Assembly (NCBI RefSeq): GCF_000227135.1
Contig: NC_018262.1
Location: 1,064,223 to 1,128,222 of the forward strand
Origin: Leishmania donovani
Lineage: Eukaryota; Euglenozoa; Kinetoplastea; Trypanosomatida; Trypanosomatidae
Direction of reading: 5' to 3'
Length of the DNA: 64,000 nt
Both the position numbers and the translations under genes were made by a program. The notes beneath the pieces were generated by a model. That model did not search any database. It saw only the letters and a list, made by a program, of their open reading frames with translations, and was not told the DNA's origin. How positions within the stretch are numbered: the first letter of the stretch is position 1; each line of letters opens with the position of its first letter. Shown in pieces: positions 19,760-28,857 of this stretch.

Positions 19760-20027
19760 GGGGGAGGGGCAGGGCGGTGGGGGGCTTTGTCTTCGCAGGG
19801 TCGCCGCCATGAGGTCGGGGCGGGCGGGTTTTCGCGGCACGGGGCCGCCAGGCGGCCAACATGAATCCCACCCCGCGCTTTTTTTTTTCGCTCCGAGGAT
19901 GGCGCACTCCGGGGAGAGGCGCATAGGTGGGAAGGCGGGGCGGGGACATAGTTGTTCAGCGGGAGGGGGGAGGGCGAAAGGAGAACAGTGCAAGTTTAGG
20001 TGTTGAGCCGATAGCGGCGGGCACGGC

Positions 20028-21008
20028 TTAGTTCGGCTCGGGAAAGCAGTAGACCGTCGACTCCGCCGAGAAGCGCAGGGCGGCTAGCGTGGCAGTCTCT
20101 GGCCCCAGCGCACGCCCGTTCATGACCAGCATCGGCAAGCGCACCATCGAGCCTGGAGACGCCGATGCAGTCCAGGGCATGATGACCTCCAGGATGCGAC
20201 GCTTGAGGTCCCACAGGGTCGACTCGGAGGTGCATGCCAGGCGGAAGCTTGTCCCGTTCATGGTGCGCACTAGAACGGTTACGTCGCCCCTGTCGACCCA
20301 CTGCTCTGCTGCGCCAAGCAAGAGTGCCGGCGTAGGTACCGGGTTGGGGATCACTGGCGGTACCTTGTTGTTTGCCCTTCGACGGTGCTGCTGCACGACA
20401 GTCTTCGTGGCGAGCACCTTGGCGGTCTTGCGAGGCGTGTGCGGCAGCGGCGTGGCTGGTACCTTGGCGCTGGCACTCACGGCCGCGGCGGCGGCCGTCG
20501 CTGCAGCCACCACCTTGGAGGAGATCGACTTCACCACCGGGTTCGGGTTCTTGCAGGGTCGCACGCTATCCCGGGTGGCCGCCTTTGGCGGTGCCTTCGC
20601 TGGTGCCGTCGCGGGACGTCCGCGGCTTCTGGTTTTGGGCGGCACGCTCTTGATGGCTGCAGCCGGTGATGTCGTTTTGCGCGGCCTTCCACGGGGACGT
20701 TTCTCTACTGGGGGTGCACGCGTGGCAGGCTTCGTGGGTACTTGCTTTGTTGGCGTTCGTGGCGCTGTCCTCGCTGCCTTCTCCGACACTGGCGACGATT
20801 TTGCCGCCGCTGTCTTGCTTGTCTTCTTCGTGGAAGCCTTTACTGGCGCTGCCTTCGGCTTCGGCACAGCAGCGGGTGTTGCGCGCTTGGGCTTCGAGCG
20901 TCTTTTGCTGCGGCCCCAACCGAGGTAGAGCTTGCCCAGCTGCAACGCAGCTGCGTTGTCTAGAATGTAGTCCGACCGCAGCCGACGCTCGCGCGGCTCC
21001 AGCTTCAT
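20028..21008 (-). CDS. AT-hook basic protein with C-terminal ubiquitin-like domain
   Basis: A protein of 326 residues. A short N-terminal segment (MKLEPRERRLRSDYILDN) is followed by a long Lys/Ala/Pro/Arg-rich region (about 33-215) like a histone H1 tail. This carries one strong AT-hook (KRPRGRPRK, 103-111) and one weaker one (RSRGRP, 127-132), which would bind the minor groove of AT-rich DNA. The last 84 residues (243-326) read as a ubiquitin-like beta-grasp domain: VTVLVRTMNGTSFRL matches the first hairpin, STLWDLKRRILEV the helix, LPMLVMNGRAL the third and fourth strands, and STVYCF the last strand. There is no C-terminal Gly-Gly, so it is unlikely to be conjugated. A chromatin protein that recruits partners through the domain is an inference. 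It is the terminal gene of the minus cluster, next to the strand switch. Start: the ATG follows a pyrimidine tract and AG. Confidence 0.8.
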   Translation of the reverse strand: MKLEPRERRLRSDYILDNAAALQLGKLYLGWGRSKRRSKPKRATPAAVPKPKAAPVKASTKKTSKTAAAKSSPVSEKAARTAPRTPTKQVPTKPATRAPPVEKRPRGRPRKTTSPAAAIKSVPPKTRSRGRPATAPAKAPPKAATRDSVRPCKNPNPVVKSISSKVVAAATAAAAAVSASAKVPATPLPHTPRKTAKVLATKTVVQQHRRRANNKVPPVIPNPVPTPALLLGAAEQWVDRGDVTVLVRTMNGTSFRLACTSESTLWDLKRRILEVIMPWTASASPGSMVRLPMLVMNGRALGPETATLAALRFSAESTVYCFPEPN

Positions 21009-21622
21009 TGTTTTCGCGCGTGTTTTTGTTTTACAGCTGAGCAGAGGCGGCTGCTGTCGGGGTGTGGAGGGAAATAGATGGTGCTGACGGGGGTGGGGTG
21101 GGTGCTGGGAAGAAAGTTCCATATACGGATGAGACGTGACCACACCACCACAGTGCTGCATGCGGCAGCGACGCGAGGTGTAACTACTAGATTGTGAATG
21201 GTGGCACCCCGAGGCGATTGGCCTTGATGCGGAAGTGCGAGCCTGGGAAGGCCGCAGACGTGGGGGGGGGGAGGAGTAAGACGAGGAGGAGTTACGGACA
21301 GAGCCAGGAGCTAGAAGGTTACATGCGTGCACGATAGTGACGCCAAAGACGGTGGGCCTACCGAGCAGCGTGACCGGGCCAGCCTCGACACCTTCATTGT
21401 CTCGGCGCATGTTGACATACAGATATACCTGTCTATGGTTCTTTTTCTCATCGTTCCTTTGGAAGTTGTCGCGTGTGACGCGCAACCGAGCGCGCGGCAG
21501 AAGCTGCGTAAGCGCACCACGGAAAGTGGCGTGTGACGGAGACAAACCAAACAAAAGCAGATTACTACGCCGTGACATGCAACATTGGCACCGTACAATG
21601 CGTGTTTGAGTGCGACGGTGCA
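21009..21622. other. Intergenic region, no gene seen
   Basis: The 5' leader of the AT-hook gene and the 3' UTR of the phosphatase gene, both on the minus strand. It contains a G-run near 21261-21269 (a C-run in the sense direction). Confidence 0.65.
21054..21055 (-). promoter_or_regulatory. Candidate spliced-leader acceptor AG
   Basis: On the minus strand a C/T tract (about 21085-21060) ends in this AG, giving a 5' UTR of about 45 bases for the AT-hook gene. Confidence 0.45.
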
Positions 21623-22885
21623 TCAGGGATGCGGTTTTCCTTTGTCCTCCTTGCCCGCGCCTCCAGCACGTGCGCACTCTACTTGGTCGTCCGCGCCCTG
21701 CCGCGGTGCCCCTGCGGGGGGGAGCAGTGGTATGTCCCCTGACGAGCCGCTCGAGTGCGCTACGTCGTTGCAGTCGTCGCGGTCCTCGCCAGACACGTTC
21801 TTCTCGTTCATTGAGCTCTCCGCGGATGCGTCCGAGGGAGGCAAAGGGACCTCACCCAGGGAAGCGGCTGGCGGCGCCCTGTCCCGGTTTACTCGCACTT
21901 GTTTCCGCTGCATCCCCGCATCCTTGCGTCGCCGCCGTGTGCCAAGGTGGTAGATGGGGATGCCATTGCCATCCGAACCAGTTACCGTCTGCCGTGAGAG
22001 CAGCTCGCACGAGGCAAGAAAGCGAGGCACCGTCTCCCTGCTCTTCACAAGCGATTGCAACAGCTCGCGCAACAGAAACAGCGTGCGATCGGTTGTGCGG
22101 CGCCGCCGCAGTGGCGATTGCGAGCTGCCGCCGCCTCCGCTCTCCGTTGCCGGCCTTGGTGCGGCGGCTGTGCTGGCTTGCGGCGTAGCGCTGTCCTTAG
22201 CTTCCCCCGCAGTCGCGGTCGCCTCCCCTGCTTGCGCTGGCGGGGGCGTAGGCACCGGCGTCGCCGGCATCGAACCTTCTTCCTCGGTAGTCTCTGGCAG
22301 CACCTCGAAGTCCTCCACGATGATGCCGTTCTCCGGATTTGCCCGCACGCAGTCGGGTGTGTTCTCGATCATGAGGGTGTAGTTCAGGTCGCGGCCGAGC
22401 TGTCGCAGGTCCTTCGTGTAGTCCTCCTCGCGGAACCACTTCTCGTGACGGTAGACGAGGTGCTGAATGATGTGGTCCTCATTGATCTCTTCGAGAATGC
22501 ACTTTGCGTAGTCGCGCTCGCCTGCGGTCCAGACAATCACCTCGAAGTCATCCTTCATGAAGCGGAAAAGGTCTTTCAGGTATGCGCGTGCGTAGAGGGG
22601 GCCGTCCCTCGCGTACACGACGGTTTCATCGAGGTCGAAGACGACAGTGTAGCGTTTCGTGCCGTCCGAGGGAGGGGCAATGAGCTTCTTTCCCTTCAGC
22701 AGCATCGTTGGCTCGCGCCGCTTCAGCAGCTCGCCATCGTCGTCATCCGTCTTCTCCTCAAAGAGGTTCTCCCGCAGCAGCGCGCTCCCGTGTGGCGGCG
22801 GGGCCAGCTTTGGTGGTGAATCCGTCATGTCTTGCGTATCTGTGGAAGCACTTGTAGAATCGTGAACGAACGCTGCTCGATGCAC
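21623..22885 (-). CDS. FCP1/SCP-like phosphatase (NLI-interacting factor family)
   Basis: A HAD-superfamily Ser/Thr phosphatase of the FCP1/SCP/TIM50 group, 420 residues. The catalytic motif DxDxT is present as FDLDETVVYA, with Asp84 as nucleophile and Asp86 as acid/base. It continues with VIVWTAGERDYAK, the second HAD motif (usually WTAs), and an IENTPD segment where SCPs have IDNSP. After the domain (about 75-200) comes a long low-complexity tail, rich in Ala, Pro, Thr and Ser, with a helical basic segment (about 265-300). In other eukaryotes these enzymes dephosphorylate the RNA polymerase II C-terminal domain. The target here is unknown, because the trypanosomatid polymerase tail lacks the heptads. 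The downstream ATG at 22828 (MTDSPPKL) is an equally good start and would shorten the protein by 19 residues. Confidence 0.87.
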   Translation of the reverse strand: MHRAAFVHDSTSASTDTQDMTDSPPKLAPPPHGSALLRENLFEEKTDDDDGELLKRREPTMLLKGKKLIAPPSDGTKRYTVVFDLDETVVYARDGPLYARAYLKDLFRFMKDDFEVIVWTAGERDYAKCILEEINEDHIIQHLVYRHEKWFREEDYTKDLRQLGRDLNYTLMIENTPDCVRANPENGIIVEDFEVLPETTEEEGSMPATPVPTPPPAQAGEATATAGEAKDSATPQASTAAAPRPATESGGGGSSQSPLRRRRTTDRTLFLLRELLQSLVKSRETVPRFLASCELLSRQTVTGSDGNGIPIYHLGTRRRRKDAGMQRKQVRVNRDRAPPAASLGEVPLPPSDASAESSMNEKNVSGEDRDDCNDVAHSSGSSGDIPLLPPAGAPRQGADDQVECARAGGAGKEDKGKPHP

Positions 22886-23327
22886 GGCAGCTTAAAGAAC
22901 CACGAGCGCTGGTTTGGCAGTTCCCGTTCGCGGCTTCCGCAAGCAGCTGTGGTGACTGTGGATGTGCGTGTGTGATCAACAAGCCCGCAGGAGAGAAAGA
23001 GAAGCACAACGGTTGCACTAAAAGAGGAGAGCGTGTCGGAATGGCGACGGCCCGTCGCGTGCGACCGACGTTCCATTCGTAAAAGGAATCATGGTAAAGG
23101 AACGGCAGTCGTGAGCAGCATATCACAGCACGTGGCATCGCTTGCGTTTTGTTTGGTAGGGTGGGGGGTGCGTCTATGAAAACCGGCGTCGGCAAAAGAA
23201 CAAAACAGAACGTGTCGTGTGTACGGGGGACGGGGACGATGCCAGGAGCGAGCAGCACCGAGGAAGCCGCTCTCTCCACTGCTACTTTGGTTGCATTTCC
23301 GCTGCAGAATTACGTGTGGCTGAGCGC
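22886..23327. other. Intergenic region, no gene seen
   Basis: 442 bases between two minus-strand genes, with a pyrimidine tract in the sense direction near 22975-23030. No other feature is seen. Confidence 0.6.
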
Positions 23328-25559
23328 TCACTCTCCGTCGTTCTCGTCCGGGTCGCGGAGGTCTGTGGACTCCACCACACGCGAGTCGAAGGCGATTCCG
23401 TCCTCCCAACAGCTGTGGTCAACGTGCAAGACGTTGCTTCCCTCCGGTCTCTTCTTCGATACGACCACCACCTGTGTGTGACGCGGGCAGGCGGGGCAGG
23501 GCCAGAAGGGGTCTCGCTGGCCGAAGTTTACGTAGCCGCCGCTGTAGAGGGCACACACCACGTGGAACATCTCCGTGCATCGGGGATGATAGCACGCCAC
23601 GCACGCGCCGGGCATCCCGCAAAGCGTGCACACGTTCATCCTCAGATCGCACACCACGATATCTTCCAACTCGCCCCCGCTTTGGTAGGCGGAGCACAAG
23701 TGTGCGCAGCGCGGGTGAACGACGTGGACCGTGCGAGTGGCGCTGTTCACAAAGGTATGTGTGCACACGAGCCGCGTCGGCACTTTCCCTTCCGGTACCC
23801 GCCGACGGTCCGAGAGGTCGCGCTTCACCTGCGCGAAATTAGGCACTTGTGCGCCGCGGTTGCGCGAGCTTCTCATGAGTTGCTGCCGGACGATCGCCAT
23901 GCACGCCGACTCGTCGCTGCAATCCAGCCCACAGAGCAGACACTGTGTTGATACCTCCACCTTACGGCGAATGTGCATCTTTCGTTGTTCCTCGCGGTTG
24001 GCGTGCTGCTCTACCAGCGGCTCGCGCTCTCGAACATCGCGCGCAGTGACAATCGCCACCCCGGGCTCGATCGGTGCCGAACCCGCCGACCGTTGCTGGC
24101 GCAGCAGCATCTCTTGACGACTGCGCAACTCCTGTCCGAAGCTCGACGGAACGACACCATTCACGAGCGCCGCGCTCGCGCCGGTATTGCCGCTGGTGGT
24201 GCACATGGTGAAGGTCGTTCGCCGCGGACCCGAGGAGGAGGATGAGGACGAGCACACAGGCGGGTACGCGCCGCTGCCGACGCCGCTGAGAGAGACACCG
24301 TTCTCTGACGACGGAGCGCCACTAGCACCACCGGAGTCGTGACGCAACCGCTGCGGCTGCCTCATGAGCTGGGCCGCGTCCACCACTCCTGCCGAGCCTA
24401 GCTGCTCCCGAACCGTGACGATGGCGCCGCTACCTGGCTGCGGTGCGGGCGTTGCGAGGATGCGCACCACCTCCATTTTCGACGACCGATCGAGGCGAAG
24501 CAGGAGTGGGTGCGCGTTGGTCTGGTAGCGTACGTCCACGTCGTTCTTACGCCGCACGTACACCTGACGCAGCTCCAGAACTTGTCGGCGGTCCCCGCGC
24601 AGGTGATCGCGTATGGCTTTGTGAACTACCTCGTCAAACGAGACTGCCGTGATTGCCTGCGTGACGTCCTCGGCGTCGCCCAGGTCGAGCTCGGCGACCG
24701 TCAGCCCCGGCTTAGGTGTTTTAAAGCGCACGGCAAGAATGATGCAGCACAGGTAGAACTTGACTTGCCCTGGCGGACACGTCAGGTCGCGAACACGCAC
24801 CAGGACCTCGGCATTAGGGTCAGGCAGATGGGAGTTCGGTGCGGCTCTGCGGGGGTCTATCCCAGCAGCCTGTTTGCCAGGTGATGCAGTCCCGGATGCA
24901 GGGAGCAAGGCTGATGCGCCCAACTTCGCAACATCCCCATCGCACAGGCGCGCTAGGTTCTCGCGCGTGAGAGCGGCAAACTGCACCGGTGACGGCATCG
25001 CACCAGACACGGACGACGCCAGGTTTGGGATGGCGGCGGCTGTAGCCACAGCGACAGAATTACTACTCTGCAGCTCAATTTCAAAGCACTCCAACATGTC
25101 CGGTGGACGCTCATCGTCCTCCACGTCGTCATCGCTGCTCATGTTGCTCGTGGGCACCGTGGGCATACCGCCGCTTCCGAAGTGGCCTTCATATTCAGGG
25201 TTGACAAATGGCGAAGGTGACTCACCGAGAACCGCCAGCCCCGCCATCTCTGGTACGGTGGGTCGCTTAGGCGGCGGACGCTCCTTCGCCGCTCTGCGCG
25301 CCCATTGCCGCAGCAGCGCACTAAAGTAAGCAGTGTCTACAACAACACGGTCACCAGTGTGCTCCTCGATGTGAAAAGCGGTGAAGTCGGAGTGGCTGAG
25401 CTCCATGAACCTCACCTTCGCCTCCACCAACGCGCGAAGATCGTCATAGCTTCTATCTTCTGGCTCTACGAAGCTGATGACGTCGCGAAACACGCGCTCG
25501 CCGTCAATGTGCGGCAGCTTCACGAATCGCAGTCGGAGGCCGACGCGGACGCGCGGCAT
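23328..25559 (-). CDS. Extended PHD-finger (ePHD) protein
   Basis: A protein of 743 residues from the ATG at 25559. The C-terminal part is a pre-PHD zinc knuckle plus an atypical PHD: CLLCGLDC from Cys540, then CTHTF and HVVHPRCAHLC, then CTLCGMPGACVACYHPRC from Cys644, followed by MFHVVCAL. This ePHD layout is found in BRPF, JADE, PHF6 and MLL proteins, where it reads nucleosomes or DNA. The first 85 residues (VRVGLRLRFVKLPHID onward) look like a compact alpha/beta domain. The middle is low-complexity, with a second folded-looking region near residues 255-390 (VLVRVRDLTCPPGQVKFYL). A chromatin-binding role is inferred. The frame is open to 25661, but the short pyrimidine tract and AG at 25580-25581 favour the ATG at 25559. 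It lies among other nuclear-type genes beside the strand switch. Confidence 0.85.
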   Translation of the reverse strand: MPRVRVGLRLRFVKLPHIDGERVFRDVISFVEPEDRSYDDLRALVEAKVRFMELSHSDFTAFHIEEHTGDRVVVDTAYFSALLRQWARRAAKERPPPKRPTVPEMAGLAVLGESPSPFVNPEYEGHFGSGGMPTVPTSNMSSDDDVEDDERPPDMLECFEIELQSSNSVAVATAAAIPNLASSVSGAMPSPVQFAALTRENLARLCDGDVAKLGASALLPASGTASPGKQAAGIDPRRAAPNSHLPDPNAEVLVRVRDLTCPPGQVKFYLCCIILAVRFKTPKPGLTVAELDLGDAEDVTQAITAVSFDEVVHKAIRDHLRGDRRQVLELRQVYVRRKNDVDVRYQTNAHPLLLRLDRSSKMEVVRILATPAPQPGSGAIVTVREQLGSAGVVDAAQLMRQPQRLRHDSGGASGAPSSENGVSLSGVGSGAYPPVCSSSSSSSGPRRTTFTMCTTSGNTGASAALVNGVVPSSFGQELRSRQEMLLRQQRSAGSAPIEPGVAIVTARDVREREPLVEQHANREEQRKMHIRRKVEVSTQCLLCGLDCSDESACMAIVRQQLMRSSRNRGAQVPNFAQVKRDLSDRRRVPEGKVPTRLVCTHTFVNSATRTVHVVHPRCAHLCSAYQSGGELEDIVVCDLRMNVCTLCGMPGACVACYHPRCTEMFHVVCALYSGGYVNFGQRDPFWPCPACPRHTQVVVVSKKRPEGSNVLHVDHSCWEDGIAFDSRVVESTDLRDPDENDGE

Positions 25560-26351
25560 CGTTGAAAGCGCACCTCCTACTGTGCCAGGTAGAGGGGTGG
25601 GGAAGGGGCGGAGTTGTTGTGAAAAATATTCGTTTGCTGCAATCATGTGTATGAGTTGCATCTACGCGAGTGCATCTATGGGTGCGTTGGCGCGGTAGGT
25701 GAGCACGAGGTGGCAACCGGCAAGCGTCTCGACGAAGACCGCACGCGATACTGCGGCGTTCTTTAGCGCTGCCGTGGCGCTGTGTCACGTCTTTTTCGCT
25801 GTTGTTCCGCCGTCTGTGTGTCACTTGTGTGCCTCAGCACACCTCCCACAAAGCGAGAGAGAAATGCAGCGTCCTGCGGTTACAAGGATGAGGGCGCCTG
25901 CCTGTGTCGTGCACGTCTGTAGGTATGCGCACTCGAGACTAGAGGTGAGAAGTGAGTGCAGAAGGGACGCGCAGGATAGGAGGACGCGTTGCATGGGGAT
26001 GGGCTTTGAGCGGGAGGCGGGAGGAGGGGAAGCACGGGCACCGGAGGCATGCGGGCACACACGTGCACGCACGCATTCGGGATGACGGGGAGTCGTCGTA
26101 CCTGCACGTACCGGGGTCGCTTCAACCGTACCACTTTACATGAATAGGGGCTTGCTGACGCCAAACGAGCCTTGCTGTGACGATTGCGAAGGAGGGAGAA
26201 GGCGCATGCACGCACACACAAATACAAAAGAGGAAGGCGGGGGTGCAACGGCGCATGGCATGGCGGGAGTGTACCGAGAGGGGGAGGGGAGGGCGTTCAC
26301 ATGTGCATGCGAGCAGCAGTCCCGAGCCACAAAACTCGCCCGCCATCACCT
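25560..26351. other. Intergenic region, no gene seen
   Basis: 792 bases between minus-strand genes: the ePHD 5' leader and the 3' UTR of the TruD-like gene. It is G/A-rich on the plus strand. Short frames here lack protein character. Confidence 0.6.
25580..25581 (-). promoter_or_regulatory. Candidate spliced-leader acceptor AG
   Basis: On the minus strand the tract ccgccccttccccacccctc leads to this AG, about 20 bases before the ATG at 25559. Confidence 0.5.
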
Positions 26352-28190
26352 CTACTTCGCGGCAAGGAGGCGGAAGATGGCGGAGGGTGAGACGGTAGCT
26401 ATCATAAACGCCTCTCGAATCGCCGATGTCGCGTGACTTCCTGCCGGGAGCGTGAACTGCATTACACACGTCATGCCAAGCCTCCGTGCCGGTTTGAGGA
26501 AAAACTTGCGGGCCGCATCGCCCCGAATACCAAGGCGTGCAACCATGTTCTTGCCCGTCCGCCGCGACATGGGCGAGTGGCAGCGCAGAATGCCATCCTG
26601 ATCGTGGTAGAGCGACGCCTTGATGCGCGCCGCACCGGCATCCTCTTCCCAGTCCCAGCCGCGCTTTTCATCCACCACGTAAAACGACATGTTCACGGGC
26701 AGCTGCACGAGCGGGCGGAAAGCTGCGCGTGGCGCGAGGCGCATTTCTGCCAGGCCCTCAACGCGAAGCTCTTGTGCGAGGGCGGCAAGGAGCGCATCGC
26801 TGCTCTCCTCCGACATGAGTGGAAGGTGGGTCACATCTCTGCCAAACGTCGGCAGCACAACATCCGTGAGGCGATACTGGGAAGCTTCCGCTTTCGTGGC
26901 AACACGCCGGTAGGCATCCGCCGTTTGCGCGGCTCCGATTTCCTCAGCTTTGAACGCTGACCAGTCTTGATGAGCCGAAGAGAGCATCGCGCCGTTGATG
27001 TGATCTGCCGCACCGGCGAAGACGTCTCGCGCGTTATCCGGCTCAGCGGGGTGCTGGCGGGTCAAGTCTCGAACGCGAACAACGTCACCGACTGCGACGG
27101 TGTCGCCACCGCGTTGCCAGCGGAGGGAGGCCAGCGCGTTGAAGTGCACATCTGTGATGGCGTGCAGCGCCTCCTGCAGCACGAGCGGACGCACCGCTTC
27201 GCGAATGATCTGCGCCGAGTCATGGTGACGCGGGGCGACATCTGCTGCCCGCCGCACAAAGTCCAGAAGCAGGTCGTGATGCGGCGGGTACAAGCCGGTC
27301 TGCCGCGTCCGCGCGTACACCTGCGCGTCACCCTTGACGGCAGCTTCCATCCCTTCAACCACGCTGATCCAATCACGTCGCGAACTGCGCGGTGAGGCGA
27401 GGACCTCCTGCAGTACGGGCATCTCCCGCTGGACGTGGGTGGTGCCCTCGGTGAGGCGCCTCATGTAGTTTTGGAGGAATTCGCCATACTCGCGACGCAG
27501 CAGCAGTTTCGCGTCCTTGTAGACGTAGTAGAGCCCAACACCGTGCCGGGCGGTGTGGGAGTAGTTTAGAAACCCATTCTGGGCAACACTGCGAAGCTGC
27601 GGGAGCACATCGCCCAAGCTGCCTTGCACGTTGCGCAGGGTGACAGTGTACCGGGTGCTGGGAAGCAAGTGCGGAGGGAAGTGGTCAGCCCTGGAGTCGA
27701 CACGCACCTCCTGCACAGGACTGACGTACACGTCGCCGGTCCCTGTGTGCCACAGCTGCTCCCGCTGAAAGGAGTCGCTCAGCAGTTGGGCTGCCTGGGC
27801 GCCATCACAACGCAGCCAAACGTAGCGCGACGCGCAGCTGACAAAGTCAACGGGAGAGAGGAAGTGAAACTGCATGTGCTTTGGCAGCCGCTCACGCAGC
27901 TGCCGCTCAACGACTGTGTCTGGCACCCCTTCGCTGATGAGGCGGACGACGAGGCTTGTGCGAAGCTTGGCATCCACTGGCGTAGATGAAACGAAGGCGT
28001 CGCTCGGTAGCTCCTCCTCCATGATGTAGTCGTCGAAGGCCCACTTTATGAGCGCCACGGGGCGGCGCGCGCCCGCTGTCCGGGCTGCTGGCGCATAGCG
28101 TGAGCAGGTGATGCCGATAGACCGCTCCACCTCCTCCGCGCCATGGGCGTGCTTCCTCGACAGGCGGTAATGGAGACGGTCTTTCGTCAT
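26352..28190 (-). CDS. TruD/PUS7-family protein, catalytic motif not evident
   Basis: A protein of 612 residues from the ATG at 28190. Two blocks identify the TruD/PUS7 pseudouridine synthase fold. YTVTLRNVQG (181-190) followed by NGFLNYSHTARHGVG (205-219) matches the family's LRN...GFxNYxGxQRFG motif. Near the C-terminus, MQFTLPAGSHATSAIRE matches the LPxGsYATxxLRE motif. FDDYIMEEEL (52-61) may be the N-terminal FxVxE-type strand. The catalytic block, normally GxKDxxAxTxQ, is not recognisable; the nearest candidate, SPVDFVSCASR (112-122), keeps only an Asp. In the motif above, Gln-Arg-Phe-Gly has become Ala-Arg-His-Gly. It may be a non-catalytic RNA-binding relative, for example in mitochondrial ribosome assembly, but this is inference. 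A longer start at about 28322 (MPNSVC) would add an Arg/Ser-rich, presequence-like N-terminus. The frame back to 28997 overlaps the next gene and is rejected. Confidence 0.75.
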   Translation of the reverse strand: MTKDRLHYRLSRKHAHGAEEVERSIGITCSRYAPAARTAGARRPVALIKWAFDDYIMEEELPSDAFVSSTPVDAKLRTSLVVRLISEGVPDTVVERQLRERLPKHMQFHFLSPVDFVSCASRYVWLRCDGAQAAQLLSDSFQREQLWHTGTGDVYVSPVQEVRVDSRADHFPPHLLPSTRYTVTLRNVQGSLGDVLPQLRSVAQNGFLNYSHTARHGVGLYYVYKDAKLLLRREYGEFLQNYMRRLTEGTTHVQREMPVLQEVLASPRSSRRDWISVVEGMEAAVKGDAQVYARTRQTGLYPPHHDLLLDFVRRAADVAPRHHDSAQIIREAVRPLVLQEALHAITDVHFNALASLRWQRGGDTVAVGDVVRVRDLTRQHPAEPDNARDVFAGAADHINGAMLSSAHQDWSAFKAEEIGAAQTADAYRRVATKAEASQYRLTDVVLPTFGRDVTHLPLMSEESSDALLAALAQELRVEGLAEMRLAPRAAFRPLVQLPVNMSFYVVDEKRGWDWEEDAGAARIKASLYHDQDGILRCHSPMSRRTGKNMVARLGIRGDAARKFFLKPARRLGMTCVMQFTLPAGSHATSAIREAFMIATVSPSAIFRLLAAK

Positions 28191-28857
28191 GCGAGAAAGC
28201 GAGAGCGAGGATTGGGTGCTCCGTGCCCTGCTACGAGGATGAGGAAGCCGCACTGGCGACGGTGCGTCTCGCCAAACCGACGGAGGGGAGACGAAAAGCG
28301 GATTGCACACACTGTTGGGCATGCGGCGGAGACCCGAGGACAAGCGAAGAGGTGTACGGACAACAGAGACAGGAGGGAGGGGGTTCGCGCGGTGAATGAG
28401 TGAAGTATCAGTAAATGCGCTACAGGGTGAACAACGTGGCATGCGATAAGACACGTAACCACGCAGGTCTACAGGAAATCTGCGCTCTTTGCTTGAACGA
28501 AGTATATATAAGAGCAGCAGCGAGGGAGGGAGGAACGACTTCATCGGTATATCGCGCCAGCAAGTTGTCTCTACGAGTGATGCCTGCAGGTCCGTTTCAC
28601 TATGACCTCTACTTACAGAGTCTTCTGAGCAAACCCAGAGTACGGAGTCGCAAGAACGCTTCCGACCTACCTCCCAGAAGAGCACGCGCACACGCACATA
28701 CGCGTACACACACCAGACCGCCCATGCACATGCGGTGAGACACAAAGACGAGCACCCCGCACATGACAGGCTTGCTGAAGTCCATCCACGATAAGCACGT
28801 GCACCTTCGCCTCGATCGGGCGCTTGAGCAGGAGGAACACGCCAAAGATGACTTAAA
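28191..28857. other. Intergenic region, no gene seen
   Basis: The leader of the TruD-like gene and the 3' UTR of the membrane protein gene, both on the minus strand. On the minus strand a pyrimidine tract lies near 28385-28360. A CA-rich run lies near 28685-28715. Confidence 0.6.

Larger units (their letters stand above)
18492..20027. other. Convergent strand-switch region with assembly gaps
   Basis: Plus-strand genes end to the left and minus-strand genes end to the right, so two transcription units converge here. In trypanosomatids such sites are transcription termination zones, often marked by base J and histone H3V; that is family knowledge and cannot be seen in sequence. The stretch holds two N runs, an exact 175-bp duplication around the first, a GC-rich segment (18954-19189) and a G-rich segment (19760-20000). 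I see no tRNA, although such regions often carry them; one could be hidden in the gaps. Confidence 0.8.

Noticed and set aside
18584..19993. Long frames spanning the N runs on both strands
   Set aside because: They consist mostly of undetermined residues, and the real sequence at their ends is repeat or G-rich DNA.
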